Positions 1 through 8,555 of a stretch of 64,000 nucleotides of DNA are shown here, piece after piece. The notes under the pieces were generated by a model. The model was not told where the DNA came from, did not search any database, and saw only the letters and a program-made list of their open reading frames with translations. The position numbers and the translations under genes were made by a program. The stretch is from Lichenicoccus sp963693035 (GTDB lineage Bacteria; Pseudomonadota; Alphaproteobacteria; Acetobacterales; Acetobacteraceae). Within the stretch, counting starts at the first letter, position 1. Every line of letters starts with the position of its first letter. The DNA lies in contig CAXMMQ010000006.1 of NCBI GenBank assembly GCA_963693035.2, positions 682,001 to 746,000 on the forward strand. Direction: 5' to 3'.

Positions 1-827
1 CGATCTGGAACCCGCTGACCATCGGCGGCATGCTGGTCGTGCTCTGGCTCTCGATGCGCGAGCGTGTCGTGCTGCTCTGGTCGCTGGTGTTCCTGCTGCC
101 GCTGCTGGTGTTCAGCGTAACCACCGTGGTCAGCCTGAGCACGCCGACGGCGGCGACATGGCGGACCAGCGGCGTCTGGACCCTGATGATGCTGCCGTTC
201 GATGCGGTGGCCGCCGTGTGGGTCGGCCAGTATCTCGCGACGTCGGTTCGCCTGCCGCGTGCGGCACTTGCCGGACTGCTGATCCTCGCGATGGTGCCGA
301 ACGGCATACGCAGCCTCTGGTACACCCATGACGGGCTCACCAACAACGAGACGCACCGCGCCCATCAGGAACGGGCGCTCGACCGCTTTGTCGACAAGAA
401 GCTTTCGCGTACCAGGGCAGGCGAGGCGCTGATCGACAGTTCCAACAACCTCGACTACCTCGACGTGCTGGCCTTTGCAAAGAATCCGGATCGCATGCTC
501 CTGACCGGCGGTGGCGATCCGGTGCGGATCGGCTTCTACGAGCCGATGGAGGGAGCTTACGCCGGCAAGCCGGAGGCCGATTTCTACCTCAGGGACCGTT
601 TCAGCCTCGACCATGGTGGTGACCGGCAGGCGCTGAACGCGCACCATGTCAGCCTGATCGTGGTGCGCAACCCGGTCTTCATCGCGGCCCTGAGCACGAG
701 CCCGCTCGCCACCCGGGTGCGCTCGTTCAACGATTGGACGGTCTTTGCAGTCAGCCCGACCGTGTCGGCCGAGCCCTGGCACGGTGCCGTCCTCAAGAGC
801 CCGGCGCAGGCGCCGCACGCGGGCTGA
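1..827 (+). CDS. membrane protein, C-terminal part of a probable GT-C glycosyltransferase (5' end outside window)
   Basis: The reading frame is open from the first bases of the window, so the gene begins upstream; about 275 residues are visible. The first half holds several hydrophobic membrane segments, roughly residues 10-40 and 60-100. The rest is a soluble, probably periplasmic domain with the pattern of multi-membrane glycosyltransferases of the PMT/arabinosyltransferase kind, such as the stretch LLTGGGDPVRIGFYEPMEG. I see no catalytic motif because the N-terminus is missing. The stop is 2 nt before the start of the PAP2 phosphatase, so the two are probably co-transcribed. The family assignment is an inference from topology only. 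Confidence 0.6.
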   Translation, partial: IWNPLTIGGMLVVLWLSMRERVVLLWSLVFLLPLLVFSVTTVVSLSTPTAATWRTSGVWTLMMLPFDAVAAVWVGQYLATSVRLPRAALAGLLILAMVPNGIRSLWYTHDGLTNNETHRAHQERALDRFVDKKLSRTRAGEALIDSSNNLDYLDVLAFAKNPDRMLLTGGGDPVRIGFYEPMEGAYAGKPEADFYLRDRFSLDHGGDRQALNAHHVSLIVVRNPVFIAALSTSPLATRVRSFNDWTVFAVSPTVSAEPWHGAVLKSPAQAPHAG

Positions 828-829
828 CC

Positions 830-1477
830 ATGCGCGCGGACGGAACGACGGTCCGGGACCGGGACCGCCTCCGCCTACCCCGACTGGCCGGCACGCCGCT
901 TGCCCGCTGGGGCGCCTGGATGGCGCTCGGACTGGTCCTGGTCTGGGTCAGCGGCCATGCTCTCGATCACCGTGTCGCCCGCTACGTGCACGAGCGACTG
1001 GCTTTCTCGCGCACCGCGCGACGCCTCGTGCATATCCCGGAAGTGGTCATCCTGGCCGGCCTAGCGGGCGTCGTCGTGCTCGGGGCGTCGTCGGCGCTGG
1101 TGGGACGGCTGAGCGGCGTGTGGCGGCAATTGCTGCTGGCCTCGATCAGCGTGTGCATCGCGATGGCGCTGACCGACGCATTGAAGATCTGGTTCGGCCG
1201 CATCCCGCCGCTACGTTGGTACGACCAGCAATGGCGGAGCTTCTACGCGTATCTGCCCGGCTCGTTCCCGTCCGGCCACATGACCGCGCTCAGTTCGGTG
1301 GTGCCGATCCTGTGGCCGGTGTCGCGCTGGATCATCGTGGCCCTGGTGTTCGCGGGTGCTGCCGGCTGCTACGGCCTGGTCCGCATGCAGGCGCATTTCA
1401 TCTCCGACCTGTTCGGCGGGATGATGGTCGGCGGCACGGTTGGATATGCGGTGCTGTGCGCGGACCGGCGGAAGTGA
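830..1477 (+). CDS. PAP2-family membrane phosphatase
   Basis: A 215-residue integral membrane phosphatase of the PAP2 (phosphatidic acid phosphatase 2 / lipid phosphatase) superfamily, probably acting on a polyprenyl or lipid phosphate at the periplasmic face. The three motifs are visible: K-I-W-F-G-R-I-P (first), FPSGHM (second, with the catalytic-site histidine) and RMQAHFISD (third, with His and Asp). The third motif has only three residues between Arg and His instead of the usual five, which is unusual. The ATG at 830 was preferred over upstream codons because the preceding gene ends at 827. Its stop directly abuts the stop of the convergent kinase gene. The substrate cannot be told from the sequence. 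Confidence 0.85.
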   Translation: MRADGTTVRDRDRLRLPRLAGTPLARWGAWMALGLVLVWVSGHALDHRVARYVHERLAFSRTARRLVHIPEVVILAGLAGVVVLGASSALVGRLSGVWRQLLLASISVCIAMALTDALKIWFGRIPPLRWYDQQWRSFYAYLPGSFPSGHMTALSSVVPILWPVSRWIIVALVFAGAAGCYGLVRMQAHFISDLFGGMMVGGTVGYAVLCADRRK

Positions 1478-2002
1478 TCAGCTCAAACCTTCCGACATAC
1501 GGAACCGGGCGATCTCGCGAACGCAGGCGAGTTTGATCTTCGGCAGGCGGGCGCCGTCGAACATCTTTGCGTAGCGCCTGCGGTTCCTGCGAGTCGCCGC
1601 CGCGATATGGCGGATCATCGACCATTTCACGCTATCCCGGCCGCCTGCGAGGCCGCCGCTGCGTTCGGACTCGAAGCACGATCGGCGCACATAGCGGAAC
1701 AGGCTGACTGCGGTCGACGTATCCAGCAGAATCAAGCCGGTTGCCCGTTCCAGGCGCTGCGGCAGGCAGGTCGAATAATTGCCGTCCATCACCCAATTCT
1801 CGTCGAGGATCGCCGCATCGTGCAGGGACGCAAATTCCCAGGCCGGACCGGGCTGCCAGTTGGTGCCCGGCCGATGATAGAGCCGGTCCAGGTGGATCGG
1901 GCACAGTCCTCGGGCTCGCCCGATCGCGTCCGCAAGCGTGGACTTGCCGCTGTTCGACGGCCCCATGATACAGATGCGTGACCCAAGCCCTTCGAGGTTC
2001 AT
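1478..2002 (-). CDS. P-loop NTPase, adenylate-kinase-like (FlaR / topology-modulation type)
   Basis: A 174-residue small P-loop kinase. The Walker A motif GPSNSGKST lies at residues 14-22, followed by HLDRLYHRPGTNW (about 37-49) and WVMDGNY. This arrangement is typical of the adenylate-kinase-related proteins annotated as FlaR or DNA topology modulation proteins, whose substrate is generally unknown. The frame stays open upstream to 2185, but that extension has no family features, so the ATG at 2002 just before the Walker A region was chosen; an ATG at 2014 is the alternative. The C-terminus is basic and Arg-rich. It is convergent with the PAP2 gene, with adjoining stop codons. Confidence 0.8.
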   Translation of the reverse strand: MNLEGLGSRICIMGPSNSGKSTLADAIGRARGLCPIHLDRLYHRPGTNWQPGPAWEFASLHDAAILDENWVMDGNYSTCLPQRLERATGLILLDTSTAVSLFRYVRRSCFESERSGGLAGGRDSVKWSMIRHIAAATRRNRRRYAKMFDGARLPKIKLACVREIARFRMSEGLS

Positions 2003-2305
2003 CAAGCGGAACATGCATCCGTTCAGACGTTGCCGGGTACGATAGCTGGAAGAGCGTCGACCCGCCGGCGTCGCCCGAGCGAGGCGTGTCCCGCAACATG
2101 GCAAGAACCGCCGTGTCGTAGGGCCGCCGGGTTGGCACGTCGGCTGACCGCTTTCGGGCTCGCGCTCGACCAGCAATAGCTGCATGGTCGTTCATCAGTG
2201 TGCTCGTCGGAAATGGAGGCTTCAGTGAGTATGTGTTGGTTGGGCCAATGATGCTAATGCTTCGATAGGCTTACCCTTTCGAGCAACGTAGAGTAATATG
2301 CTTAC
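2003..2305. other. intergenic region between divergent kinase and acyltransferase genes
   Basis: No gene recognised. The right-hand 100 bases are AT-richer than the surroundings and carry a TAATAT box about 10 nt before the acyltransferase ATG, too close to serve as a conventional minus-10 for that start. The left part reads open on the minus strand as an extension of the kinase frame but has no recognisable protein content. Confidence 0.4.
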
Positions 2306-3514
2306 ATGCCATTGGATCCAAACGAAAAGCGGTCACAAGGCTCCGTCCATATGGACGCTATTCGCGGTCTGGCGGCTATCATGGTGATGCTCGGGCATTC
2401 ACGCGACCTTTTCTTTTCATCACTGAATACGACGCCCAGTTCTGTCTTGGCACCAGCTGACGCCGTTGCAGATCACAACGCGCAGCACAGCCAGATTGAG
2501 CTCGGGAACGAAGCTGTGATGATCTTCTTTATCCTGAGCGGTTATCTGGTCGGCGGGAGCGTCCTTCGCGCGGTCCAGCGGAGCCGCTGGTCGTGGAGGG
2601 AGTATCTTACAAAGCGGCTCACTCGTCTTTGGGTGGTTCTTCTGCCCGCGCTGGTCTTGTCGGTGACACTCGATTCCGTCGGTCTCCACCTCTTTCCGGA
2701 GGCGACCAGCATCTATCAAGGTCCAAGTGGTCAAGCCGAGGTTTCCGCACATCTCGTGCAGACACTCGCGCCGGGTATCATCGCGGGCAACGCCGTTTTT
2801 CTCCAGACGATCGTCGTCCCATTGCTAGGCACCAACGTTGCCCTGTGGAGCCTTTCAAACGAGTTCTGGTATTACCTTATTTTCCCTCTGCTCGTGCTGG
2901 CATTGTGGCCGGACCGCAGCGTACGCGTTCGCATCCTGTGCCTTCTTCTTGCTGGCGGCCTGCTCTTCTTTGTCGGAGCTTCGATAGCGGCGCTCTTTCC
3001 AACTTGGCTTCTCGGAGCGGCCATCGCGCTGGTGCCGCTTCGCCTTCCGTCCCGCGTCTCTTCAGTGATGTCGGTAGTTCTGAGCTTGCTGTTGCTGCCC
3101 GTTATGGTTCTGATCCGCCGTCTTCCGCTTGATTTGGTCGTGGCTCAAACCTGCATCGCACTCTACTTCGGAGTGTTGCTTTATGTTCTATTGAACCGTA
3201 CAAAGCCGGCTCGGCCCGGTATATATCCTCGGATCGCGACCGCCCTGTCGAACCTGTCCTACCCGCTTTATCTGGTCCACCTCCCTATCCTAGTATTTCT
3301 TTGCGCTTTCGTGAACAGGCCCTGGCAGCACTGGACGAAAACGCCGAGGCACTTCGAAATAATGTTTGCCCTTGATTTCATTACAATCATCGTTGCCTAT
3401 ACATTCCATCTGGCGTTCCAGCGGCATACCGAGACGATTCGTCGATATCTCGCCGGAAAAGTGCAACATCAACAGCACGTTCCGATCGCCGCATCATCCA
3501 TCATGGAACCTTGA
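2306..3514 (+). CDS. acyltransferase 3 family membrane protein (OafA/YrhL-like)
   Basis: A 402-residue multi-membrane O-acyltransferase that would transfer an acetyl or other acyl group to a surface sugar. The family hallmark is the N-terminal HMDAIRGLAAIMVMLGHSR (about residues 16-34, with the essential Arg-Gly and His), followed by IFFILSGYLVGG and about ten hydrophobic segments; late in the protein NLSYPLYLVHLPIL is also typical. Base composition is clearly lower in GC than the flanking genes, with codons such as TTT, TCA and ATA frequent, which suggests acquisition by transfer. It stands alone between a minus-strand kinase and the minus-strand ArnT gene. The acceptor is unknown; lipopolysaccharide O-antigen is a reasonable guess. 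Confidence 0.9.
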   Translation: MPLDPNEKRSQGSVHMDAIRGLAAIMVMLGHSRDLFFSSLNTTPSSVLAPADAVADHNAQHSQIELGNEAVMIFFILSGYLVGGSVLRAVQRSRWSWREYLTKRLTRLWVVLLPALVLSVTLDSVGLHLFPEATSIYQGPSGQAEVSAHLVQTLAPGIIAGNAVFLQTIVVPLLGTNVALWSLSNEFWYYLIFPLLVLALWPDRSVRVRILCLLLAGGLLFFVGASIAALFPTWLLGAAIALVPLRLPSRVSSVMSVVLSLLLLPVMVLIRRLPLDLVVAQTCIALYFGVLLYVLLNRTKPARPGIYPRIATALSNLSYPLYLVHLPILVFLCAFVNRPWQHWTKTPRHFEIMFALDFITIIVAYTFHLAFQRHTETIRRYLAGKVQHQQHVPIAASSIMEP

Positions 3515-3843
3515 CCCGCCAGCTTGCGGGGACGTCCAAACGACCCTGTGATGTACGCTACAGGTCTGGAAACATTGAATTGCACTTCACCTGTCTAGAG
3601 CTACTGTCTTAACTTGAGTCGGTCTTGCTCCAAGACCAGAGACCGTAAATCCGGTCTGGATCCAGCTCATCTCTTTGAGGCTCTGGCGCACGAAGCCCGC
3701 TGCTTGCTTCATCCTCTGGAGATGTCTCCGCTTTCTCGCTCATCGTCCGCACCCGGCGCTATCGCGCTTTGCTCGGCGTGAAGGTGAAACCAGAGGTGTC
3801 AGCGGAGCGTGGCGCAAAATCATTCATCTCATCATCCCGATGG
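3515..3843. other. convergent intergenic region, no gene recognised
   Basis: A 329-bp gap between the acyltransferase and ArnT stops. Short imperfect hairpins lie just after the acyltransferase stop (CCCGC paired with GCGGG). I see no intact gene. A stretch on the plus strand around 3650-3720 reads like a fragment of a protein but has no start and no recognisable family. Unlike the other large convergent gaps in the window, it does not contain the 160-bp structured element described at 24693. Confidence 0.4.
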
Positions 3844-5502
3844 CTACTGCCGGGCCTTGAACAGAGCGAGGTCGAGGTGCCTGCCGGTAGAGTAGTTGAC
3901 GCCGTCGAGCCGGCCGAGTTGGCGCACCGTGATGCCGTCCTTCGCCAGGCTGGCCTGGAAGACCGCCGCGTCGCGTGACCCGACCAGCGCCATGGCGCAC
4001 CGTCGGTCCGTGGCCAGCAGGTCGGCGGCTGCAACCGGGCCGATCAGGCGCGTTGCGGGACCGACCAGGAACACCAGGCTCGGCTCGCTGAAGGAGGTCG
4101 ATGCCAGCACGCTGTCCGGGCACGGCCTGACCTGCTCCACCATGGCAGCGATGCGCGGACTGAGCCAGATCGTGCGGAGCGCGGGCAGCACAACGATGAA
4201 CAGGCTGGCATAGGTCGCAAGTGCTGCGGCCGCCACGAAGCCCAGCGCCCGGCGCGGCTCGCGCAGCGGCCAGAGCAGCCAGGCCGATGCCAGCACCAGG
4301 GCCACCGCCAGCACCGACACGAAACTCGCTACCGGGGAGACTACATGCTGCAGGCGCCAGAGCAGCAGCGGGCCGGCGCCCGCGATGCCGACGCCGACCA
4401 CCAGCCAGACCAGGCCGTACGCCGCGAGCAGGACGCGCCCCGCGAGCCGGCGCGGGGGCTCCCACCCTTGCGGGGTGACCAGGGCCGCCGCCGCCAGAAC
4501 GGCGATCGCCGGATAGGTCGGCAGCACGTAGTGCGGCAGCTTGGTGGCGATCAGCTCGAACACCACCCAGTGCGGGATGATCCAGCACAGCAGGAACCGC
4601 ACCGGATCCTGCCGGCGCCGCAGCCACGCGAACGGGATGGCGCAGGCGGCGAACAGCGAGCCGGGCCAGAAGGCGATCGCGAACACCAGCAGGTGGTAGC
4701 CGGGCGGCAGCCCGTGCGCCTGCTGGCCGGAGGCCACCTTGCCCAGCAAGTTGGTGCCGACCGCGCGCGAGAAGAACGTGCCGTGGCTGACCAGCCAGAT
4801 CGCGATGCACCAGGGCAGCACGATGGCCAGCATCAGCGGCACGCCCCAGACGGGCCGCAGGCGCTTCCACCAACCTGCATCGCGCTCGGTCAGGGCGAGC
4901 GCGATCGGCGTGCCGAAGCCGGGGATCAGCGCCACCGGTCCCTTCAGCATCAGCCCGAAGCCCAGCGACGCCCAATACAACCCCACGGTCCAACCTGGCG
5001 CGGGCCCGGGATCGTGCCGGCTGCTCCAGATCCGCAGCAGCGCGAACTCCGTCAGCAGGATGCTCAGTAGCAGCGTGCTGTCGATCGTCGCCATGCGGCC
5101 CTCTGCCGTCATCAGCACCGACACCGTCAGCAGCAGGGCCGCGAACAACCCGGCCTCGGGGCCGAAGAGGCTGGCGCCGATCGACGCCGTCAGCAGCGTG
5201 GACCCAACCACGGCAATCAGCGAGGGGATGCGCCAGCCCCAGACCTGGCGATGCTCCAGGGTTCCGGTGAGCGCCACCGTTGCCGCTTCGAGCCAGTAGA
5301 TGCCGGCCGGCTGCAGGTAGCGCGGCTGGTCCTGGAACCGTACATCGACATAGTTGCCGGATTGGAGCATCTGCGCCGACGCTTCCATGTAGCGCGGCTC
5401 GTCGCGGTCGAGCGGTGGCAGCGAGGCACGGCCGGGCAGGAAGATCGCCAGCACGAAGGCAGTCAGCAGCGCTTGGTGCCGGACGGTCAGTCGGGAGGCC
5501 AT
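3844..5502 (-). CDS. ArnT-like membrane glycosyltransferase (GT83/PMT)
   Basis: A 552-residue GT-C fold enzyme expected to transfer a sugar from a polyprenyl-phosphate donor to lipid A or another glycolipid at the periplasmic side. The catalytic acidic signature LDRDEPRY is at residues 31-38 in the first periplasmic loop, with YLQPAGIYWLEA shortly after, both characteristic of ArnT and relatives. About eleven membrane segments follow, then a soluble C-terminal domain of about 130 residues. The GT2 gene immediately upstream (stop 4 nt before this ATG) probably makes the polyprenyl-linked donor, as ArnC does for ArnT. The sugar need not be aminoarabinose, since no arnA, arnB or arnD gene is in view. 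Confidence 0.85.
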   Translation of the reverse strand: MASRLTVRHQALLTAFVLAIFLPGRASLPPLDRDEPRYMEASAQMLQSGNYVDVRFQDQPRYLQPAGIYWLEAATVALTGTLEHRQVWGWRIPSLIAVVGSTLLTASIGASLFGPEAGLFAALLLTVSVLMTAEGRMATIDSTLLLSILLTEFALLRIWSSRHDPGPAPGWTVGLYWASLGFGLMLKGPVALIPGFGTPIALALTERDAGWWKRLRPVWGVPLMLAIVLPWCIAIWLVSHGTFFSRAVGTNLLGKVASGQQAHGLPPGYHLLVFAIAFWPGSLFAACAIPFAWLRRRQDPVRFLLCWIIPHWVVFELIATKLPHYVLPTYPAIAVLAAAALVTPQGWEPPRRLAGRVLLAAYGLVWLVVGVGIAGAGPLLLWRLQHVVSPVASFVSVLAVALVLASAWLLWPLREPRRALGFVAAAALATYASLFIVVLPALRTIWLSPRIAAMVEQVRPCPDSVLASTSFSEPSLVFLVGPATRLIGPVAAADLLATDRRCAMALVGSRDAAVFQASLAKDGITVRQLGRLDGVNYSTGRHLDLALFKARQ

Positions 5503-5506
5503 CAGC

Positions 5507-6253
5507 TCAGGCTTCGGTGACGTGTTCCGGCCGCACCGTTCGCTTCTGCAGCCAGATCACGCCGATCATGTCGCGCAGCCCGACCAGGGCCCGATTCCAG
5601 TTGGTGTATTTCGACTGGCCGTGCAGCCGCGCGCGGTGCCGGACCGAGTAGCACAGCAGCGGATGGCCATAGGTGCCGAGCAGCGCCGGCAGGAACCGGT
5701 GCAGGCCCTCGAACTGCGGCAGCCGCAGGAAGGCGTCGCGCTCGAACAGCTTCATCGGTGCGCCGGTGTCCGGGCAGCCATCGGCGAGCAGGCGCCGGCG
5801 CAGGCCGTTGGCGAATTTGGTCGCAAAGCGCCGCGAGAAGGTGTCGTTGCGCTTGAGCCGGACGCCGACGACCAGCGGCGCCGCACCGTTGGCACCTTCC
5901 GCAAGCGCCAGCATCGGCGCGATCTCGCGCGGGTCGTCCTGGCCGTCGCCGTCGATGGTGGCCACCCACCGGCTGCGCGCCGCCTGGATGCCGGTATGCA
6001 GGGCCGCCGACTTGCCGCAGCGACGGTCATGGCTGAGCACGCGCAGTTCCGGCAGCACCTCGCGACAGGCCACCAGCTCGGCGAGCGTCGCGTCGGTGCT
6101 GCCGTCATCGACGAAGATCACCTCGAACGGCTGCAGCTCCTGCAATGCTGCGGCGATTTCGCTGATGACCGGACGGATGTTCTCCGCCTCGTTGAGCACC
6201 GCCGCCACCACGGAGATGCGGAGCGGCGTGGAACCCTGCTGCGGCTCGCTCAC
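5507..6253 (-). CDS. GT2 polyprenyl-phosphate glycosyltransferase (DPM1/ArnC-like)
   Basis: A 248-residue cytoplasmic family 2 glycosyltransferase that likely loads a sugar onto undecaprenyl phosphate for the ArnT-like enzyme encoded next. Visible motifs are SVVAAVLNEAENI at the N-terminus, FVDDGSTDATL, the DGDGQDD metal and nucleotide site near residue 100, and GAPMKLFERDAF. It has no C-terminal membrane helices, unlike ArnC. Translation starts at GTG (6251-6253), which overlaps the atpF stop by 4 nt (GTGA), so it is probably translationally coupled to the ATP synthase genes. That linkage is odd for an envelope gene. Confidence 0.85.
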   Translation of the reverse strand: MSEPQQGSTPLRISVVAAVLNEAENIRPVISEIAAALQELQPFEVIFVDDGSTDATLAELVACREVLPELRVLSHDRRCGKSAALHTGIQAARSRWVATIDGDGQDDPREIAPMLALAEGANGAAPLVVGVRLKRNDTFSRRFATKFANGLRRRLLADGCPDTGAPMKLFERDAFLRLPQFEGLHRFLPALLGTYGHPLLCYSVRHRARLHGQSKYTNWNRALVGLRDMIGVIWLQKRTVRPEHVTEA

Positions 6254-6759
6254 GCCGCCCTGCGGCCCGCGAGCGAGGACGGCAGCGCCGCGATGGCGCG
6301 ATCGATCAGCGCCGCATCGCTGGCCGGCGTGAGGATCTCGCCGATCACCGCGCGAGCCGCCTCGCTGGCGATGTCGGCGGCTCTCGCGCGCACCTCGTCG
6401 ATTGCGGCACGCTCGGCGGCATGGATGCGGTCCTGCGCCATGCGCTCGCGCCGCCGGGCGGTGGCATCGGCATCCTGCCGGGCTTGATCGGCGATCCGCA
6501 GCGCTTCCTGGCGCGACCGCTCGACCAGCGCCGCCGCCTCGGCCAGCGCGGCCTCGCGCTCGCGCTGCGCGTCGGCGAGCATGAGCTCGGCCTCGCGCTT
6601 CAGCCGGGCCGCCTCGTCGAGGTCCTGGCGCACCTGGGCTGCCCGGTTATCGAGGATCGCCAGCAGCGGCCGTACGATCCGGCGTCCGAGCAGGGCGAAG
6701 AACAGCACGAAGGCGACGCTGTACCAGAACCGCGGCTCATGCAGCAGGGTGTTGAACAT
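6250..6759 (-). CDS. atpF: F0 ATP synthase subunit b
   Basis: A 169-residue subunit b of the peripheral stalk of proton-translocating ATP synthase. One N-terminal membrane helix (FWYSVAFVLFFALLG) is followed by a long charged, Ala/Glu/Arg-rich helix that forms the stalk dimer with b'. An open extension of 23 codons exists upstream, but the ATG at 6759 is preceded by AGGACA at good spacing and begins with the family-typical MFNTLLHEPRFW. It lies 19 nt after b' and last in the F0 operon. The F1 genes are not in the window, as is usual in alphaproteobacteria. Confidence 0.93.
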   Translation of the reverse strand: MFNTLLHEPRFWYSVAFVLFFALLGRRIVRPLLAILDNRAAQVRQDLDEAARLKREAELMLADAQREREAALAEAAALVERSRQEALRIADQARQDADATARRRERMAQDRIHAAERAAIDEVRARAADIASEAARAVIGEILTPASDAALIDRAIAALPSSLAGRRAA

Positions 6760-6778
6760 GGGCTGTCCTAGATGCCGG

Positions 6779-7423
6779 TCAGGCCGCGCGGCCGGCCAGA
6801 GCGTGCCGATCCAGTGCCGTGTCCACATGGGTCTGCACCAGTCCGGGGCCGGCCGGCTGCCCGGTCACACGCTCGACCAGCAACAGCGCGGTCTCGGCGG
6901 CCACGGTGCGCAGCGCTCCCATGGCGCGGTTGCGCTCCCTGGCGAGCTGCGCCTCGGCAGCGGCGATCTCGGCCTCGAGCCGGTCGTTCATCTCGCGTGT
7001 GCGCGACGCCGCCTCTTCGCGGGCGTCGTGCAGCACGCGGTCGATGTTCGCCTGGGCTTCGGCCGCTGCCTTGCGACGCGCACGACGCATCTCGTCGATC
7101 GCACGATCGGCACCGTTCTTGGCGGAGCGCGCCGCCTCGAGATCGCCCTCGATGCGGCTGCGGCGCGCATCCAGCACCGAGGCCACGCGCGGCAAGGCCG
7201 AACGGCTCAGTACCAGGTAGAGCAGCAGGAAGATCGCGGCGCCCCACACCACCTGCCAGAGCGTCAGCGGGTTGCGGAAGTCGAGCTGCGGCATGCCAGC
7301 AGCGCGGGCCGGCGACGCGGTCGCGGCCAGCCAGGCGCCCACCAGCAGCAGCGGCGCGACCGCCCCTGCCGTGAGCATCCTTATCGAACCGGTCGCACCG
7401 CGCCCGGACCTGGCTGCGCACAT
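6779..7423 (-). CDS. atpF': F0 ATP synthase subunit b'
   Basis: A 214-residue diverged second b subunit, as found in photosynthetic bacteria and alphaproteobacteria, forming a b-b' heterodimer stalk. A hydrophobic N-terminal extension (about residues 16-42) precedes the family block MPQLDFRNPLTLWQVVWG and the membrane helix, then a long coiled-coil-like helix rich in Ala, Glu and Arg. The ATG at 7423 lies 3 nt upstream of the atpE stop. An in-frame ATG at 7378 has an AAGG just before it and is a possible alternative start that would remove 15 residues. Position between atpE and atpF is the standard order. Confidence 0.92.
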   Translation of the reverse strand: MCAARSGRGATGSIRMLTAGAVAPLLLVGAWLAATASPARAAGMPQLDFRNPLTLWQVVWGAAIFLLLYLVLSRSALPRVASVLDARRSRIEGDLEAARSAKNGADRAIDEMRRARRKAAAEAQANIDRVLHDAREEAASRTREMNDRLEAEIAAAEAQLARERNRAMGALRTVAAETALLLVERVTGQPAGPGLVQTHVDTALDRHALAGRAA

Positions 7424-7426
7424 GGA

Positions 7427-7651
7427 TCAGCCGAACAGGACGAGAAAGGCGATCAGCAGCGCGTAGAGGGCGACCGCTTCCGTCAGCGCGAAGCCCAGGA
7501 TGCCGATGCCGAACACATGCGGGCGGGCCGCCGGGTTGCGCGCGATCGAGGTCACCAGGGCTGCGAAGATGTTGCCGATGCCAACGCCGACGCCGGCGAG
7601 CGCGATGACGGCGAGGCCTGCGCCGATGTCCTTGGCAGCTGCGAGATCCAT
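7427..7651 (-). CDS. atpE: F0 ATP synthase subunit c
   Basis: A 74-residue proteolipid forming the rotor ring. Two membrane helices are evident: the first carries the Gly repeat GVGVGIGN, the polar loop is ARNPAARP, and the second carries the ion-binding glutamate in ALTEAVALYALLIAFLVLF. The absence of the extra polar residues that coordinate sodium suggests proton coupling. An AAGGA Shine-Dalgarno lies just before the ATG. It sits between atpB and atpF' in the operon. Confidence 0.96.
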   Translation of the reverse strand: MDLAAAKDIGAGLAVIALAGVGVGIGNIFAALVTSIARNPAARPHVFGIGILGFALTEAVALYALLIAFLVLFG

Positions 7652-7703
7652 GGAGTTGTCCTTATGTCGTATGGGATGGGTAGAGGGTCTGGCCGGAAGC
7701 GCG

Positions 7704-8456
7704 TCAATGCGCCGTGGCTTCGCGCAGGTAGATGCACGTCAGAATCGCGAACACGTAGGCCTGCAGCGCGCCGACCAGCAGCTCGAGCGCCATCAGGGCC
7801 ATGTTGACGACCAGCGGCGCCACGCCGAGCACCGGGCCGATCAGGTGCAGCCCGCCCAGCATGATGGTGAAGGCCGCGAACATCTCGAACATCACGTGGC
7901 CCGCAACCATGTTGGCGAACAACCGGATCGAGAGGCTGACCGGGCGCGACAGGAAGGTCAGGATCTCGATCGGCACCAGCAGCGGCGCCATCGCGATCGG
8001 CGCCCCCTCGGGCATGAAGTGGCCGAAGAACTTCAGGCGCTGGGTCAGCAGCGCCACGATCAGCGCCACGAAGAACACCAGCAGCGCCAGCGCCGCGGTG
8101 ACGGCGATATGGCTGGTGTAGGTGAAGCTGCCCGGGATCAGGCCGACATAGTTTCCGACCAGGATGAAGAAGAACAGCGTGAAGATGAACGGGAAGAAGC
8201 GCGCGCCGGCATGGCCGATCTGGTCCGACGCCATGCTGTAGATGAATTCATACGCGAGTTCGGCGGCCGACTGCAGCCGGCCGGGCACCACCGCACGCGG
8301 CCGCATGCCGACATAGAGGAACAGCAGGATCAGCACCGAGCTCAGAAGCATGTAGAGGACGGACTGGCTCAGATGCATTTGCGCGCCCAGCGGCCCCAGC
8401 ACCGGGTGCAGCTCGAACTGCCCGAGCGCGTCGATCTTGTTGTCTGCGGCCGCCAC
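7704..8456 (-). CDS. atpB: F0 ATP synthase subunit a
   Basis: A 250-residue membrane stator subunit that forms the proton half-channels. The conserved fifth-helix block SLSIRLFANMVAGH contains the essential arginine, and LLVGALQAYVFAILTCIYL near the C-terminus is the other signature. Length is normal for alphaproteobacteria. Translation begins at GTG (8454-8456), supported by a strong GGGGGAAG Shine-Dalgarno. It follows atpI with a gap of 99 nt. Confidence 0.96.
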   Translation of the reverse strand: MAAADNKIDALGQFELHPVLGPLGAQMHLSQSVLYMLLSSVLILLFLYVGMRPRAVVPGRLQSAAELAYEFIYSMASDQIGHAGARFFPFIFTLFFFILVGNYVGLIPGSFTYTSHIAVTAALALLVFFVALIVALLTQRLKFFGHFMPEGAPIAMAPLLVPIEILTFLSRPVSLSIRLFANMVAGHVMFEMFAAFTIMLGGLHLIGPVLGVAPLVVNMALMALELLVGALQAYVFAILTCIYLREATAH

Positions 8457-8555
8457 CCTCGTCTTCCCCCAGCTCCGGTTCCACGGCCGGGAACCTGACG
8501 CCTCGTTCTGCGCCCGGCGCTTCGATGCGCGCCCATTCGTCTCGCGACCCGTTGT

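Noticed and set aside
3515..3843. The first large convergent gap as a fourth copy of the structured element
   Set aside because: I searched it for the conserved blocks and the long-range helix on both strands and found neither.
7500..8498. A 332-codon plus-strand frame opposite atpB and atpE
   Set aside because: Antisense shadow of conserved ATP synthase genes with low-complexity content.
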